This document shows positions 43,339-52,474 of a DNA stretch of 64,000 bases, piece by piece. A program made the position numbers and the translations under genes. Location: NCBI RefSeq assembly GCF_965660005.1, contig NZ_CBFHYF010000003.1, forward strand, positions 1 through 64,000, read 5' to 3'. The DNA is from Porticoccus sp965660005 (lineage in GTDB: Bacteria > Pseudomonadota > Gammaproteobacteria > Pseudomonadales > Porticoccaceae). Numbering within the stretch: position 1 is the first letter of the stretch; each line of letters opens with the position of its first letter. Below the pieces are notes generated by a model. The model worked only from the letters and a program-made list of their open reading frames with translations, searched no databases and had not been told where the DNA came from.

Positions 43339-43430
43339 CGCCCTATCTCCAGTCAATAAGTTATTGTTTCTATTAACGCATTTCATGTTATGAACGCAGG
43401 GTAGCTGTTCTGGACACGAAAAACCGGGCG

Positions 43431-43439
43431 AGTATACCA
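43431..43439 (-). promoter_or_regulatory. Extended -10 promoter of the cox operon
   Basis: The lower strand reads TGGTATACT (43439 to 43431), an extended -10 element with a weak -35. It predicts a leader of about 86 bases before coxB. Confidence 0.45.
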
Positions 43440-43528
43440 GATTTTCCCCGCATCGCTCCAGAGTATTCAGCCTAAAGAATTGATGCTGGTTCTGCCAAAA
43501 TAGCCTATTTAACCGCCCGGGGAACAAA

Positions 43529-44848
43529 ATGAAATCGTCGCCTAACCAACAAAAAATTTTGGCGATCGCCCTGCCTATGACCCTGGCAAGCATCAGTATC
43601 CCGGTTTTGGGCCTCGTCGATACCGCCATTCTCGGTCATCTGGCAAATGCCCGTTTTCTCGCCGCCGTGGCCAGTGGCAGCAGTGTTCTCACCATGCTGT
43701 TCTGGTTATTTGTTTTTTTGCGTATGGGCTCCATCGGTCTGACTGCCAGAGCCTGGGGTGCCGGAGACACATCCCGGTGTGTTGAGGTGCTGACTCAGTC
43801 ACTTGTCGTCGCATCAATTTTCGGAATACTGATGATTCTGTTACGGCAACCCGTTCTCAGTCTCATTCTCGATCTGATCAAACCCTCCGCTGAATCCAGA
43901 CCCTTGGCCATGGAATACTGTCAGATTCGTATTCTGGCAGCGCCTGCCACCCTGGCTACCTTTTGCGTGATGGGCTGGCTGCTCGGGCTGCAGAGGGCCG
44001 GCACCACTCTGCTCCTCATGCTATTCATCAATCTCAGCAATGTTGCTTTTGATTTTCTGTTCATCGTCGGAATGAAACTAAACAGTGCCGGGGCGGCATG
44101 GGCCTCTTTGACTGCGGAATATCTCGGACTGGCGCTCGCACTATTGCTGGTAAAAGCGACTATCCGCCAGCTCAAAACACCGATCAGATCAATACAACTG
44201 ACACAGTGGTCCAGATATCGCGAACTGTTCAGGGCCAACCGTCACCTGTTCGTTCGCACGGCCTGCCTTGTCTTCATCATGACTTTTTTCACCGCACAGG
44301 GGGCACGACAGGGGGATGTCATTCTTTCAGCCAACGCCATCCTGATGCAGCTAATACTGCTCGTGGCATTTACACAGGATGGGTTTGCCCACGCCGCCGA
44401 GTCCCTTGCGGGCCATGCTATCGGCAAGAGAGATCTCAAAGACTTTTACCGTATTTGTCTGATTACCACCGTCTGGGGTTTGGTCATCGCCTTGATCGCC
44501 ACCCTCATTTATGCGTTTTTCCCGGCCATCATTATTGGCGCGATTACGAACCTGCCTGAGGTTTTGCCTGCGGTGGAAATCTATTGGCCCTGGCTGACAG
44601 CCATGCCACTGGTTGGTCTTGTTTGCTTCATGGCCGATGGTATTTTCGTCGGCAGCGGCAAAACCCGTGCAATGCAGGACAGCATGCTGATAGCAGCTTT
44701 TCTGATTTTTTTGCCCTTGTGGTACTTTTCAACTCCACTCGGCAATCATGGGCTGTGGTTGGCGTATCTGGGTTTTTTAACCGCGCGTAGCGTTCAGATG
44801 GCCTGGCTGTTCGCCCGCTACAGTATAGGTGGCCGGTGGATTGTTTAG
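43529..44848 (+). CDS. MATE family efflux transporter (DinF-like)
   Basis: This 439-residue membrane protein has twelve predicted helices in two similar halves, with ALPMTLASISIPVLGLVDTAILGHL at the start typical of the DinF branch of MATE exporters (quoted in part: LGLVDTAILGHL). Such proteins expel cationic compounds with sodium or protons; the substrate is unknown. ATG 43529 is preceded by GGGGAACAAA. It is divergent from the cox operon. Confidence 0.9.
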   Translation: MKSSPNQQKILAIALPMTLASISIPVLGLVDTAILGHLANARFLAAVASGSSVLTMLFWLFVFLRMGSIGLTARAWGAGDTSRCVEVLTQSLVVASIFGILMILLRQPVLSLILDLIKPSAESRPLAMEYCQIRILAAPATLATFCVMGWLLGLQRAGTTLLLMLFINLSNVAFDFLFIVGMKLNSAGAAWASLTAEYLGLALALLLVKATIRQLKTPIRSIQLTQWSRYRELFRANRHLFVRTACLVFIMTFFTAQGARQGDVILSANAILMQLILLVAFTQDGFAHAAESLAGHAIGKRDLKDFYRICLITTVWGLVIALIATLIYAFFPAIIIGAITNLPEVLPAVEIYWPWLTAMPLVGLVCFMADGIFVGSGKTRAMQDSMLIAAFLIFLPLWYFSTPLGNHGLWLAYLGFLTARSVQMAWLFARYSIGGRWIV

Positions 44849-44936
44849 AAAGCTGATGAACCGCATGTACAGAAAGTCCCTGGGCTTATAGCAAGATGTT
44901 CTTTGCCTTTTTATTTAGCTCAACTAACTTTTGACT

Positions 44937-45590
44937 ATGGACACTGTAAATATTCGCCAAGCCATCGCCGCTGCCAAGACACATGAAAGAGCCACCGGAC
45001 AGCTCGTCACGTTGCTCAAAACCCGCGTCAGCGCAATCCACAAGTCCATTCAACTGCCGTCCGAGAATATCATTCCAGCGTTGCTCAATTTTATTATTCA
45101 CTACATAGACCAGGTTCCAGAGTTCATTGATGCTGTCGATGCCATTGCTGATGAGTGCGGGTTGATCGACTACATGGAACCGGTGATTTCCGCTGCCGGG
45201 GAATTTTTCATCAGACCACCGGCGCTGGTGGCTGGTCACGAGGGGCTCAACTCTCTGATGGGCGAATCCTATCTCGCTCATCGATTGGTCGAAGAGGTCA
45301 ATGACCGGTTTATCTCGGGGTACAACACGCCATTGGTACCGATGGATATGACTCGTTCAAACCTGATTATTCACCACCTGATTGGTGAACCTTTCGCCAA
45401 TCAACTCGACAGCGCGATTCATCTGATCGTCGATGAACTGCAACAAAAAGATCTGGTATTTGTCCCCGAGGCATGCAGGGAGGATCGCAGCAGCCGATGG
45501 GCAAGTGATCTTCAGCGGTGGCCCTGCCTGATCGATAATTTGTCGGTAAATCTGCTATTCAACGGATCGGGGCAATTGTTGATCCACTGA
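44937..45590 (+). CDS. Hypothetical protein, no family recognised
   Basis: I do not recognise this 217-residue protein. It has no signal peptide and no membrane helix. The first 50 residues (QAIAAAKTHERATGQLVTLLKTRVSAIH, in part KTHERATGQLVTLLKTR) look helical and amphipathic; the middle has conserved-looking acidic and aromatic stretches (DECGLIDYMEP, AAGEFFIRPP) and an HEGLNSLMGESYLAHRL helix. Codon use and base composition resemble the neighbours, and the frame is open over its length. I start at ATG 44937; a TTG lies six bases upstream. It is convergent with the YheV-like gene with 15 bases between. Confidence 0.65.
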   Translation: MDTVNIRQAIAAAKTHERATGQLVTLLKTRVSAIHKSIQLPSENIIPALLNFIIHYIDQVPEFIDAVDAIADECGLIDYMEPVISAAGEFFIRPPALVAGHEGLNSLMGESYLAHRLVEEVNDRFISGYNTPLVPMDMTRSNLIIHHLIGEPFANQLDSAIHLIVDELQQKDLVFVPEACREDRSSRWASDLQRWPCLIDNLSVNLLFNGSGQLLIH

Positions 45591-45605
45591 TGTCGGCGGA
45601 CACCA

Positions 45606-45845
45606 TCATTTTTTGGGATCCACGAGCTTCACCGCTTGAACGTCAACCCGCCTTTCCTCCGGGGAGAGATTAACCCGGGTCTCCAGCTCTCGGGGAGTGC
45701 TCTGCAAAAACATCTGCTCCCGAAAATCACAGCTGACACAAGCCCTGAAATCCTTGCCATCCTCATTAAAAACCACCAGTTTATCCATCTGGTTGCAGCG
45801 CGGGCAGACAGCCCCTGCAATAAAACGCTTATCAGCTTTAAACAT
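45606..45845 (-). CDS. YheV family zinc-ribbon protein
   Basis: This 79-residue protein belongs to the YheV/DUF2387 family of small putative metal-binding proteins. Two cysteine pairs, CPRC near residue 14 and CVSC near 36, form a zinc ribbon after the family start MFKADKRFIAGA. Its function is unknown. In other gammaproteobacteria it is often next to the oligopeptidase gene prlC, which is not in the window. Confidence 0.85.
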   Translation of the reverse strand: MFKADKRFIAGAVCPRCNQMDKLVVFNEDGKDFRACVSCDFREQMFLQSTPRELETRVNLSPEERRVDVQAVKLVDPKK

Positions 45846-45964
45846 CAGTGAAAGGCCTTCGGGTCGGTGACAAGTAAAAAATTTGCCAAGTCGCTACAAC
45901 GGCTATAAGCCAGCCATCTGGCAACGTATTATATCGTTGTAGACCATTACCCAGCACAGGAATC

Positions 45965-46534
45965 ATGATGACAGAGAACATTCGCGCATATAAAGGTGTT
46001 ACACCCACCCTGGGTGAACGAGTTTACATTGATCCGGCAGCGACCGTGATCGGCAATGTCACCCTCGGCGACGACGTCTCTGTCTGGCCCGGGGCTGTGA
46101 TTCGCGGCGACATGCACCGCATTGCCGTTGGTCGTCGCTCAAATATTCAGGATACCGCCGTATTACATATTACGCATGCAAGCGACTTCAACCCCGGTGG
46201 CTGGCCACTGACTATCGGCGAAAACGTGATTGTCGGTCACGGCGCTATTCTGCATGGCTGTACCTTGGGCAACCATATTCTGGTGGGCAATGGCGCCATC
46301 ATCAATGATGGCGCCGTGGTAGAGGATGAAGTGATTATCGGCGCCGGGACAGTGGTGCCACCGGGGAAGCACCTGGAAAGCGGCAACCTCTACGTGGGCA
46401 ACCCCTGCCGGTTACTGAGACCAGTCTCTAACGAAGAGCGGGCATTCTTTTCCTATTCACCAGGCAACTACGTCAAGCTTAAAGACCAATATCTCGCCGA
46501 ACAGGCTATTGACTGGCGAAATGATGCCGAATAA
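45965..46534 (+). CDS. Gamma-class carbonic anhydrase-like protein (YrdA/PaaY family)
   Basis: The 189-residue protein is a left-handed beta-helix made of hexapeptide repeats (for example VIGNVTLGDDVSVWPGAVI, IINDGAVV). The zinc-binding histidines typical of gamma carbonic anhydrases are present in VLHITHAS, IVGHGAILHGC. Members of this group reversibly hydrate CO2 or have lost activity. Two adjacent ATGs occur; AGGAATC suits the second (45968) slightly better. It is convergent with aroE. Confidence 0.88.
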   Translation: MMTENIRAYKGVTPTLGERVYIDPAATVIGNVTLGDDVSVWPGAVIRGDMHRIAVGRRSNIQDTAVLHITHASDFNPGGWPLTIGENVIVGHGAILHGCTLGNHILVGNGAIINDGAVVEDEVIIGAGTVVPPGKHLESGNLYVGNPCRLLRPVSNEERAFFSYSPGNYVKLKDQYLAEQAIDWRNDAE

Positions 46535-46573
46535 AGCCCTGGAAATGAATTTTTCAGGCATCTGAAAACAAAC

Positions 46574-47401
46574 CTAGTCCATCAGGGACTGACGGATTCC
46601 GGCAATAACCGGTGCAGTGTTTGGGCTCACTCCGCGCCACAGCCGAAAAGACTCTGCCGCCTGTTCGACCAACATGCCCAGCCCATCGGCAACGCTGGCG
46701 GCACCCTGTTGTTTGGCCCAGACTAAAAATACCGTTGGCTGCGCAGCGTACATCATGTCGTAGCAACAGGCCTGAGCTGCCAATAGTCCATCGGGGAGAG
46801 GCGGCAGCTGTGCAGCAAGACTGGCACTGGTGCCATTGATGATTAGGTCGAACTGCTGACCTTTGAGCATTGCATAGTCACAACCGAGCAAATAGCCCAT
46901 TTCCGCAAAACCTTTGGCCAGCTGTAATGCCTTGCTGAGCGTTCGATTGGCTATGACGACATGCTGCGGCAATTGCACCAGCAAAGGCTCAAGGATACCT
47001 CTTACTGCGCCACCAGCCCCCAAAATCAGGACTTTCTTACCTTTTATTTGCCAGCCGAGGTTTGCAAGCATGTCCCTGACCATACCGATGCCATCGGTGT
47101 TGTCCCCCAATATCGTGCCATCATCCTGCATGGCCAGGGTGTTCACCGCACCCGCATAGCGCGCGCGCGCCGTCAGTCTCGCAGCGTAACTGTAGGCCTC
47201 CTGCTTGAACGGCACAGTGATATTGAGACCCTTGCCACCTTCCGCAAAAAAGGTATCAGCTGCGTGATCAAACTTGTCCAACTCAACCAATTGTTTGCTG
47301 TACTCAATCGCTTCACCTGTTTGAACAGCAAAAGCCTGGTGAATAAGCGGCGACTTGCTGTGCTCCACAGGATTGCCAAAAACGGCGTATCGATCAGTCA
47401 T
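46574..47401 (-). CDS. aroE: Shikimate dehydrogenase
   Basis: AroE reduces 3-dehydroshikimate with NADPH in aromatic amino acid synthesis. From ATG 47401 the protein has 275 residues and begins DRYAVFGNPVEHSKSP, the shikimate-binding serines. Further motifs are NITVPFK with the catalytic lysine near residue 68, DNTDGIG with the catalytic aspartate, and GAGGAVRGI for NADP. GGAA at the right distance favours this ATG over one 12 bases upstream. It is the last gene of the lower-strand run lysM-dprA-purE-tsaC-hemF-aroE. Confidence 0.96.
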   Translation of the reverse strand: MTDRYAVFGNPVEHSKSPLIHQAFAVQTGEAIEYSKQLVELDKFDHAADTFFAEGGKGLNITVPFKQEAYSYAARLTARARYAGAVNTLAMQDDGTILGDNTDGIGMVRDMLANLGWQIKGKKVLILGAGGAVRGILEPLLVQLPQHVVIANRTLSKALQLAKGFAEMGYLLGCDYAMLKGQQFDLIINGTSASLAAQLPPLPDGLLAAQACCYDMMYAAQPTVFLVWAKQQGAASVADGLGMLVEQAAESFRLWRGVSPNTAPVIAGIRQSLMD

Positions 47402-47424
47402 GCTGTATTCCATTTGTTAGCGGA

Positions 47425-48327
47425 TCAAACCCACTGACGGGGTTGCAGATAAAACTGGTAGAGTTCCGCCTCGGCAGAGCAAGGCTCAGGCTGCCAGTTG
47501 TATTCCCAGCGAACCAGGGGTGGCAGCGACATCAGAATGGATTCGGTTCTGCCACCGGTCTGCAAGCCAAACAATGTGCCGCGGTCATAAACCAGATTAA
47601 ATTCCACATAGCGACCACGTCGATATAATTGAAACTGGCGCTCTCGCTCCCCCCAGGAAATATGCTTGCGGCGTTGGACGATGGGTAGATAGGCATCAAT
47701 ATAGCTGTCTCCAACCGCCCGTGTCAGGGCAAAGCTCTGCTCAAATTCCGCCGCGTTGTAATCGTCAAAAAAAAGCCCGCCAATACCACGAGGCTCATTG
47801 CGGTGTTTGAGAAAAAAGTACTCATCGCACCACTTTTTGAAACGGGGATAGATCTCCGGACCAAATGGTTGACAAGCGGCACGGGCTGTCTGATGCCAAT
47901 GGTGACAATCTTCCTCATTGCCATAGTAGGGCGTCAGATCATAGCCACCCCCGAACCACCAGACAGGCTCTTCACCCGCTTTCTCCGCAATGAAAAACCG
48001 CACGTTTGCGTGGGAGGTGGGGACATAGGGGTTTTCCGGGTGCATCACCAGTGACACACCCATCGCTTCAAAGCTCCGACCAGCCAGCTCCGGGCGGGCT
48101 GCGGTTGCCGAAGGAGGCAGCTGCGCACCATGAACATGGGAAAAATTCACCCCACCTTTCTCAAATACTGATCCCTCAACCATCACCCGACTGCGACCGC
48201 CACCACCCTCTTCACGAACCCAGCTGTCCTCTGTAAACACACCGCGACCATCTTCAGCCTGCAGGGCTTGGCAGATACGATCCTGCAAATCCAGCAGGTA
48301 CTCTTTGACGGCCGTTTTATCTGTCAT
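47425..48327 (-). CDS. hemF: Oxygen-dependent coproporphyrinogen III oxidase
   Basis: HemF decarboxylates coproporphyrinogen III to protoporphyrinogen IX with oxygen. The 300-residue protein has the characteristic blocks VFEKGGVNFSHVHG, PYVPTSHANVRFF, FFDDYN and FNLVYDRGTLFGLQTGGR (in part). It supplies heme for the oxidase, cytochrome c4 and HemW clients in this window and implies an aerobic life style. It lies between tsaC and aroE, as in Pseudomonas. Confidence 0.97.
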   Translation of the reverse strand: MTDKTAVKEYLLDLQDRICQALQAEDGRGVFTEDSWVREEGGGGRSRVMVEGSVFEKGGVNFSHVHGAQLPPSATAARPELAGRSFEAMGVSLVMHPENPYVPTSHANVRFFIAEKAGEEPVWWFGGGYDLTPYYGNEEDCHHWHQTARAACQPFGPEIYPRFKKWCDEYFFLKHRNEPRGIGGLFFDDYNAAEFEQSFALTRAVGDSYIDAYLPIVQRRKHISWGERERQFQLYRRGRYVEFNLVYDRGTLFGLQTGGRTESILMSLPPLVRWEYNWQPEPCSAEAELYQFYLQPRQWV

Positions 48328-48418
48328 GAGATCCTCACGGTGTTATGTGGCGAAAAAGCACTAATTGATTTGCCGGTACGTCGCTGACAACCTACCAACA
48401 AACCAGAAGCCGGAAGTA

Positions 48419-48976
48419 TCAGCTGTGCCGAACCACTTCTCCGGTTATCAGGTTTTTGATCGGGGTCGGTGATTTCAGACCACCGAGAAAACCCGGCAGC
48501 ACATAATCAAGCTGGCCATGAAAATAAAGATTCAGCTTTAACAAAGACATGGCTGGCCTTAGACCATGCGGGTTGGCCGATGTCGAGATCAGTGGCCCCC
48601 CGTAAGCACGACAAAGTGCTGCGGCCACGGGATGGTCTGTGACACGAAGCGCCAACGTCTCTCTGCCACCGGTAACCCAGTTTGGTGCATAACCATTATT
48701 GGGGACCAGCCAGGTCTGCGGCCCGGGCCAGCTGGCCGCGAGTCGCCGACGATCGGACGCCGGGATCCCGGCCAAAAAAGATTCCAGCTGTATCATGGAG
48801 GCGGCAACCAGGATCAGCCCCATATCCCGCCGGCGTTTTTTAAGTGCCAACAGTCGCATCACGGTTGCCTCTGCAAACGGATCGCAACCAAGCCCCCATA
48901 CGGCCTCAGTGGGATAAGCAATCAATCCACCACTACGAAGGAAATCCACCGCCCTGGCTACACGAATAGTGCTCAC
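48419..48976 (-). CDS. tsaC: Threonylcarbamoyl-AMP synthase TsaC (YrdC)
   Basis: TsaC makes threonylcarbamoyl-AMP from threonine, bicarbonate and ATP for the t6A modification of tRNAs. The 185-residue single-domain protein has the YrdC motifs GLIAYPTEAVWGLGCDP near residue 17, LKKRRRDMGLILV, and GPLISTSANPHG near 128. It starts at GTG 48976, 11 bases after purE. The gamma carbonic anhydrase upstream on the chromosome may be unrelated despite the shared substrate bicarbonate. Confidence 0.95.
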   Translation of the reverse strand: MSTIRVARAVDFLRSGGLIAYPTEAVWGLGCDPFAEATVMRLLALKKRRRDMGLILVAASMIQLESFLAGIPASDRRRLAASWPGPQTWLVPNNGYAPNWVTGGRETLALRVTDHPVAAALCRAYGGPLISTSANPHGLRPAMSLLKLNLYFHGQLDYVLPGFLGGLKSPTPIKNLITGEVVRHS

Positions 48977-48987
48977 GGGAAACTGCT

Positions 48988-49494
48988 TCAGAGGCTTTTC
49001 AGCTTCTCCTGTAAGGCCGCGTCTTTTTCCAGAATGGCTCGGGCATTGGCTGCTCGTTCTTCCAGCAGTTTCTGATGCAGCGAACCATCACTGACACCTA
49101 TTATCTGGGCTGCCAGATAGGCTGCATTCTTTGCCCCTGCCTTGCCGATAGCCACGGTTGCAACAGGAATTCCACCGGGCATTTGCACCGTTGAGAGCAG
49201 CGCATCAAGACCGTCCAGTGAGGAATTGATAGGCACACCAATCACGGGTTTCAGGGTATTGGCTGCAACCGCACCCGCCAGATGTGCTGCCATTCCTGCG
49301 GCACAAATAAAGGCTGCGCAACCCCGCTGATCCGCATCCTTCACATAGCGGTGCGTTGCCTCGGGTGTTCGATGCGCCGACAGGACTTTAACTTCGAAGG
49401 GCACCTCGAACTTTTTGAGCACTTCGAAACTGGCTTCCATGATCGGCAGATCCGAATCCGAACCCATCAGTATGACAATAAAGGGTTTGTTCAT
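48988..49494 (-). CDS. purE: N5-carboxyaminoimidazole ribonucleotide mutase
   Basis: PurE class I isomerises N5-CAIR to CAIR in purine synthesis. The 168-residue protein has the nucleotide-binding start ILMGSDSDLPIM, SAHRTPE with the catalytic histidine, and AAGMAAHLAG. In most bacteria purE precedes purK; no purK is next to it here. It sits between dprA and tsaC, an insertion relative to the Pseudomonas order. Confidence 0.96.
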   Translation of the reverse strand: MNKPFIVILMGSDSDLPIMEASFEVLKKFEVPFEVKVLSAHRTPEATHRYVKDADQRGCAAFICAAGMAAHLAGAVAANTLKPVIGVPINSSLDGLDALLSTVQMPGGIPVATVAIGKAGAKNAAYLAAQIIGVSDGSLHQKLLEERAANARAILEKDAALQEKLKSL

Positions 49495-49596
49495 TTTTTA
49501 ATCCCCCTGTAAAACGCGGCAGGCTACCGGAACCTGGGCGGTTTCGCAATAAAATCCGCCTTCTAACAGGCTGATTTATCACTCATCACCGCCGTA

Positions 49597-50694
49597 TCAG
49601 GGCAACCGCTGGTAAGTTCCCTGTCCGGCCGCAATAGTGCCTTCGAGTTCCAGCAACAGCAGCTCCTGCGTCAATGCATTTACAGGCATGGCCGTAAGCT
49701 GCACAAGCACATCGATATCAACCGGGTCGAATCCCATTGCCTCCAGCAGGAGATGCCTCATCTCTGACAATGGTTGCCGGTCTGTTTCAATATTTGGCGT
49801 TATATAGGCCAGCAGACCACCCAATTGCTCTACAACATCCGCTGCTGATTCTACCAAAGTGGCGCCCTGTTTGAGCAACTGATGGGGGCCTTTGCTGAAG
49901 GCACTATGGATAGAGCCGGGAATGGCAAATACTTCACGTCCCTGCTCCAGGCCATACCGGGCAGTGATTAACGACCCACTTTTCAATGCTGCCTCAACCA
50001 CCAGAATACCCAGACTCAAGCCACTGATTATCCGGTTGCGGCGGGGGAAATTGCCCCGCAGGGGTGGCGTTTCAGGCAAAAACTCACTGACGATCGCACC
50101 CCCTTGATCAATTATCCGCCGATACAGATCAGCATGCCGACGAGGGTAGATCACATCTGGGCCGGCACCCAGCACGGTGATGGTTTTACCCGTTTTCAGG
50201 GCACCGTCGTGGGCCGCACCATCAATACCCAGTGCCATGCCACTGGTAACCACAAAGCCACTGGCCGCCAGTGCGGTGGCAAAAGCCCGGGCATTATCAA
50301 GTCCACCAGGACTGGCATTGCGGCTACCGACAATGGCAATTTGTGGCATGGACAGCAGTTGCGCATCACCTCGAACAAACAACAGGGGTGGAGGAACACT
50401 CAGCTCCTGCAATAGGGGAGGATAATCCGAATCCAACAAATTGAGGCAGGTAACATGATTTTGTCGGCACCAAGCCAATACTTTCTCTGCCCGATCCTCC
50501 AGCTCCGCTCGCCGGTTACGGTATTTTCCGAACAACTTTCCCAACCGACTGGTGGGCTGAGAGGAAAAATAATCTTCTGCCTGAGAAACTGCCTCGACAA
50601 ATGAGCCGGATGATCGACACAACCTGACAATATCCGCAGGTGAGCCTCCGTCGAGAAAAGCCATGACAAGTGCTGCTTTGGACTCCCTGTCCAT
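49597..50694 (-). CDS. dprA: DNA processing protein DprA (Smf)
   Basis: DprA protects incoming single-stranded DNA and loads RecA during natural transformation. The 365-residue protein has an N-terminal helical domain, the Rossmann domain with VGSRNASPGGLD and SGMALGIDGAAHDGAL, NRIISGLSLGILVVEAALKSGS (in part), and a C-terminal winged helix. ATG 50694 has GGGAG 10 bases upstream. Presence of dprA alone does not show that the organism is competent. It follows the LysM gene behind a terminator. Confidence 0.94.
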   Translation of the reverse strand: MDRESKAALVMAFLDGGSPADIVRLCRSSGSFVEAVSQAEDYFSSQPTSRLGKLFGKYRNRRAELEDRAEKVLAWCRQNHVTCLNLLDSDYPPLLQELSVPPPLLFVRGDAQLLSMPQIAIVGSRNASPGGLDNARAFATALAASGFVVTSGMALGIDGAAHDGALKTGKTITVLGAGPDVIYPRRHADLYRRIIDQGGAIVSEFLPETPPLRGNFPRRNRIISGLSLGILVVEAALKSGSLITARYGLEQGREVFAIPGSIHSAFSKGPHQLLKQGATLVESAADVVEQLGGLLAYITPNIETDRQPLSEMRHLLLEAMGFDPVDIDVLVQLTAMPVNALTQELLLLELEGTIAAGQGTYQRLP

Positions 50695-50737
50695 AGAATT
50701 GGTACTCCCTTGTACCCGTTTGATGTCCCTTGTCCAC

Positions 50738-50764
50738 AAAAAACGCCGACAGGTGTCGGCGTTT
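50738..50764 (-). terminator. Terminator after the LysM gene
   Basis: On the lower strand an 11-bp stem AAACGCCGACA/TGTCGGCGTTT is followed by a T run, between the LysM gene and dprA. Confidence 0.88.
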
Positions 50765-50779
50765 CAGCTGTTCTGGTAC

Positions 50780-51802
50780 CTAGGGGTTTTTGACAATATC
50801 ATCCACCGCCAGAGGACGTTCAGCCTTTATCACCAGACCGTAGCTCATTTTTTCAAACGCACGGAAGATCATCAATAAACCGGCCTGCTCATTCGGCAGG
50901 TCTATTTTTTCCTTGGCGATATAATCGGTTACTTTTTCACCGCGCTTGAAAATGGCCAGGATATTTCCCGCTTCGAGACCTTCCCGCTCACCTCGGTTAA
51001 TTGATACCACATCGAGATGACCGATCTGTGTGATACCGCCCTCAACCGCCATGATCACACCCTCTACCGCAGTCTCGGGAGCACTCGGGTAAAAAATGGA
51101 ATTCAGCGGTCGCTCTTCATGGGGTAACAGCCGCTCCCCGATACGCACTTCCTCCAGAGATCGGGTCGCCAGCATGGTCGCAATATCATCGGCCACTCTT
51201 TGCACCTTGGCTGACCCCACGTCCTGCGCGCGTATACCCAATATTTCCTGGGTCTGCGGATCGAGGTAGGGTGCACCAATCCGGTACAGACCATAGGCCG
51301 GCGTCTCGTCAAACTGACCGCGGGCGTAGAACGTATCTCCAGACCCAGAGAGCAGCTTTTTCTCATGACCGGCCACCACATACGGAGCTGCGTCGATTTC
51401 TTCCTGGGTTACTATCCGGTTCCGAGTCAGAAAACTGTTGATGATATCCAGCGGCAGTGCCGGAATCGCCTCGGACTCGGGTACCACCTTTACTTCAGGA
51501 GAAAGTCTTACCAGCCGGTCGCGCTTTTCCAGCATCAGACGGGGACGACCATCGATATAAACCATGGAAATTATGTCACCGGGGTAAATCAGATGGGGGT
51601 TGGCAATCTGCGGGTTGGCATACCAGATTTCAGGCCACAACCAGGGATCCCGCAGATACAGGTCAGAGATGTCCCACAATGTATCGCCTTTCTTGACGGT
51701 ATATTTTTCAGGAACATTCTCATTAAAGGGTGCCTCTGCAGCAATGGCGGCAATTGCAATAGCGCAAGCAGCTACTATTATCCCCAACAATGTTTTTTTC
51801 AT
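50780..51802 (-). CDS. LysM domain periplasmic protein
   Basis: This 340-residue protein has a signal peptide (residues 1 to about 22) and one LysM domain (YTVKKGDTLWDISDLYLRDP, about 34-80), which binds peptidoglycan. The remaining 250 residues contain no catalytic motif that I recognise; proteins of this type encoded between def and dprA occur widely in gammaproteobacteria and have no defined function. A role at the cell wall is inferred from LysM. It is divergent from def. Confidence 0.88.
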   Translation of the reverse strand: MKKTLLGIIVAACAIAIAAIAAEAPFNENVPEKYTVKKGDTLWDISDLYLRDPWLWPEIWYANPQIANPHLIYPGDIISMVYIDGRPRLMLEKRDRLVRLSPEVKVVPESEAIPALPLDIINSFLTRNRIVTQEEIDAAPYVVAGHEKKLLSGSGDTFYARGQFDETPAYGLYRIGAPYLDPQTQEILGIRAQDVGSAKVQRVADDIATMLATRSLEEVRIGERLLPHEERPLNSIFYPSAPETAVEGVIMAVEGGITQIGHLDVVSINRGEREGLEAGNILAIFKRGEKVTDYIAKEKIDLPNEQAGLLMIFRAFEKMSYGLVIKAERPLAVDDIVKNP

Positions 51803-51937
51803 CTTATGGCCGTCCTGTGTGCTATATCCGGATTATGTGTATACTTCTCACCCGACAGTATTAACTGATAATACCGCTCCATTGGCCTTATGTTAGCAGT
51901 GGTTTACGCCAGATTGCTAGAAACTCGTCACAAACAA

Positions 51938-52444
51938 ATGTCAATACTCAACATCCTTGAATTCCCTGACCCTCGCTTGCGCATCAGAGCTGCACCGGTC
52001 TCAGAAATCGATCAAGGCACCAGGTCACTGGTGGACGATATGCTGGAGACGATGTATCAGGCTAACGGGATCGGCCTCGCCGCTACCCAGGTCAATGTCG
52101 ATAAACGAATTGTGGTCATGGATTTGTCAGATGATGGTGATCAGCCGATCGTCATGATCAACCCACAAATAGAAGTGCTCGACAATGCCATTTGCCCCCA
52201 TCCGGAAGGCTGCCTCTCAGTACCCGGCTTTTATGAGACCATCCAGCGACCAGAGCATATTCGCCTCAGAGCACTGGACCGGGAAGGGCAACCCTATATG
52301 CTCGAGCCGGAGGGGCTGCTGGCAGTCTGTATTCAGCACGAAATTGATCACCTCGACGGCAAACTTTTCGTGGATTACCTGTCTCCTATCAAGCGGCAAC
52401 GAATCCGGCAAAAACTGGAAAAGCTCCACCGTCAACAAGACTGA
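51938..52444 (+). CDS. def: Peptide deformylase
   Basis: Def removes the formyl group from new proteins. The 168-residue metalloenzyme has all three motifs: GIGLAATQV, EGCLSVPG with the metal cysteine, and QHEIDHLDG with the two histidines and catalytic glutamate. I start at ATG 51938 (MSILNILEFPDPRLR); 48 bases of in-frame sequence upstream are not conserved. It heads def-fmt-rsmB-trkA-trkH, a common gene order. Confidence 0.97.
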   Translation: MSILNILEFPDPRLRIRAAPVSEIDQGTRSLVDDMLETMYQANGIGLAATQVNVDKRIVVMDLSDDGDQPIVMINPQIEVLDNAICPHPEGCLSVPGFYETIQRPEHIRLRALDREGQPYMLEPEGLLAVCIQHEIDHLDGKLFVDYLSPIKRQRIRQKLEKLHRQQD

Positions 52445-52474
52445 CACCGCCAGATCAACCCCGAGGATAGTTCT

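Noticed and set aside
43339..43629. N-terminal extension of CoxB by about 97 residues
   Set aside because: It overlaps the divergent MATE gene start and the cox promoter; the ATG at 43338 has a good ribosome-binding site and signal peptide.
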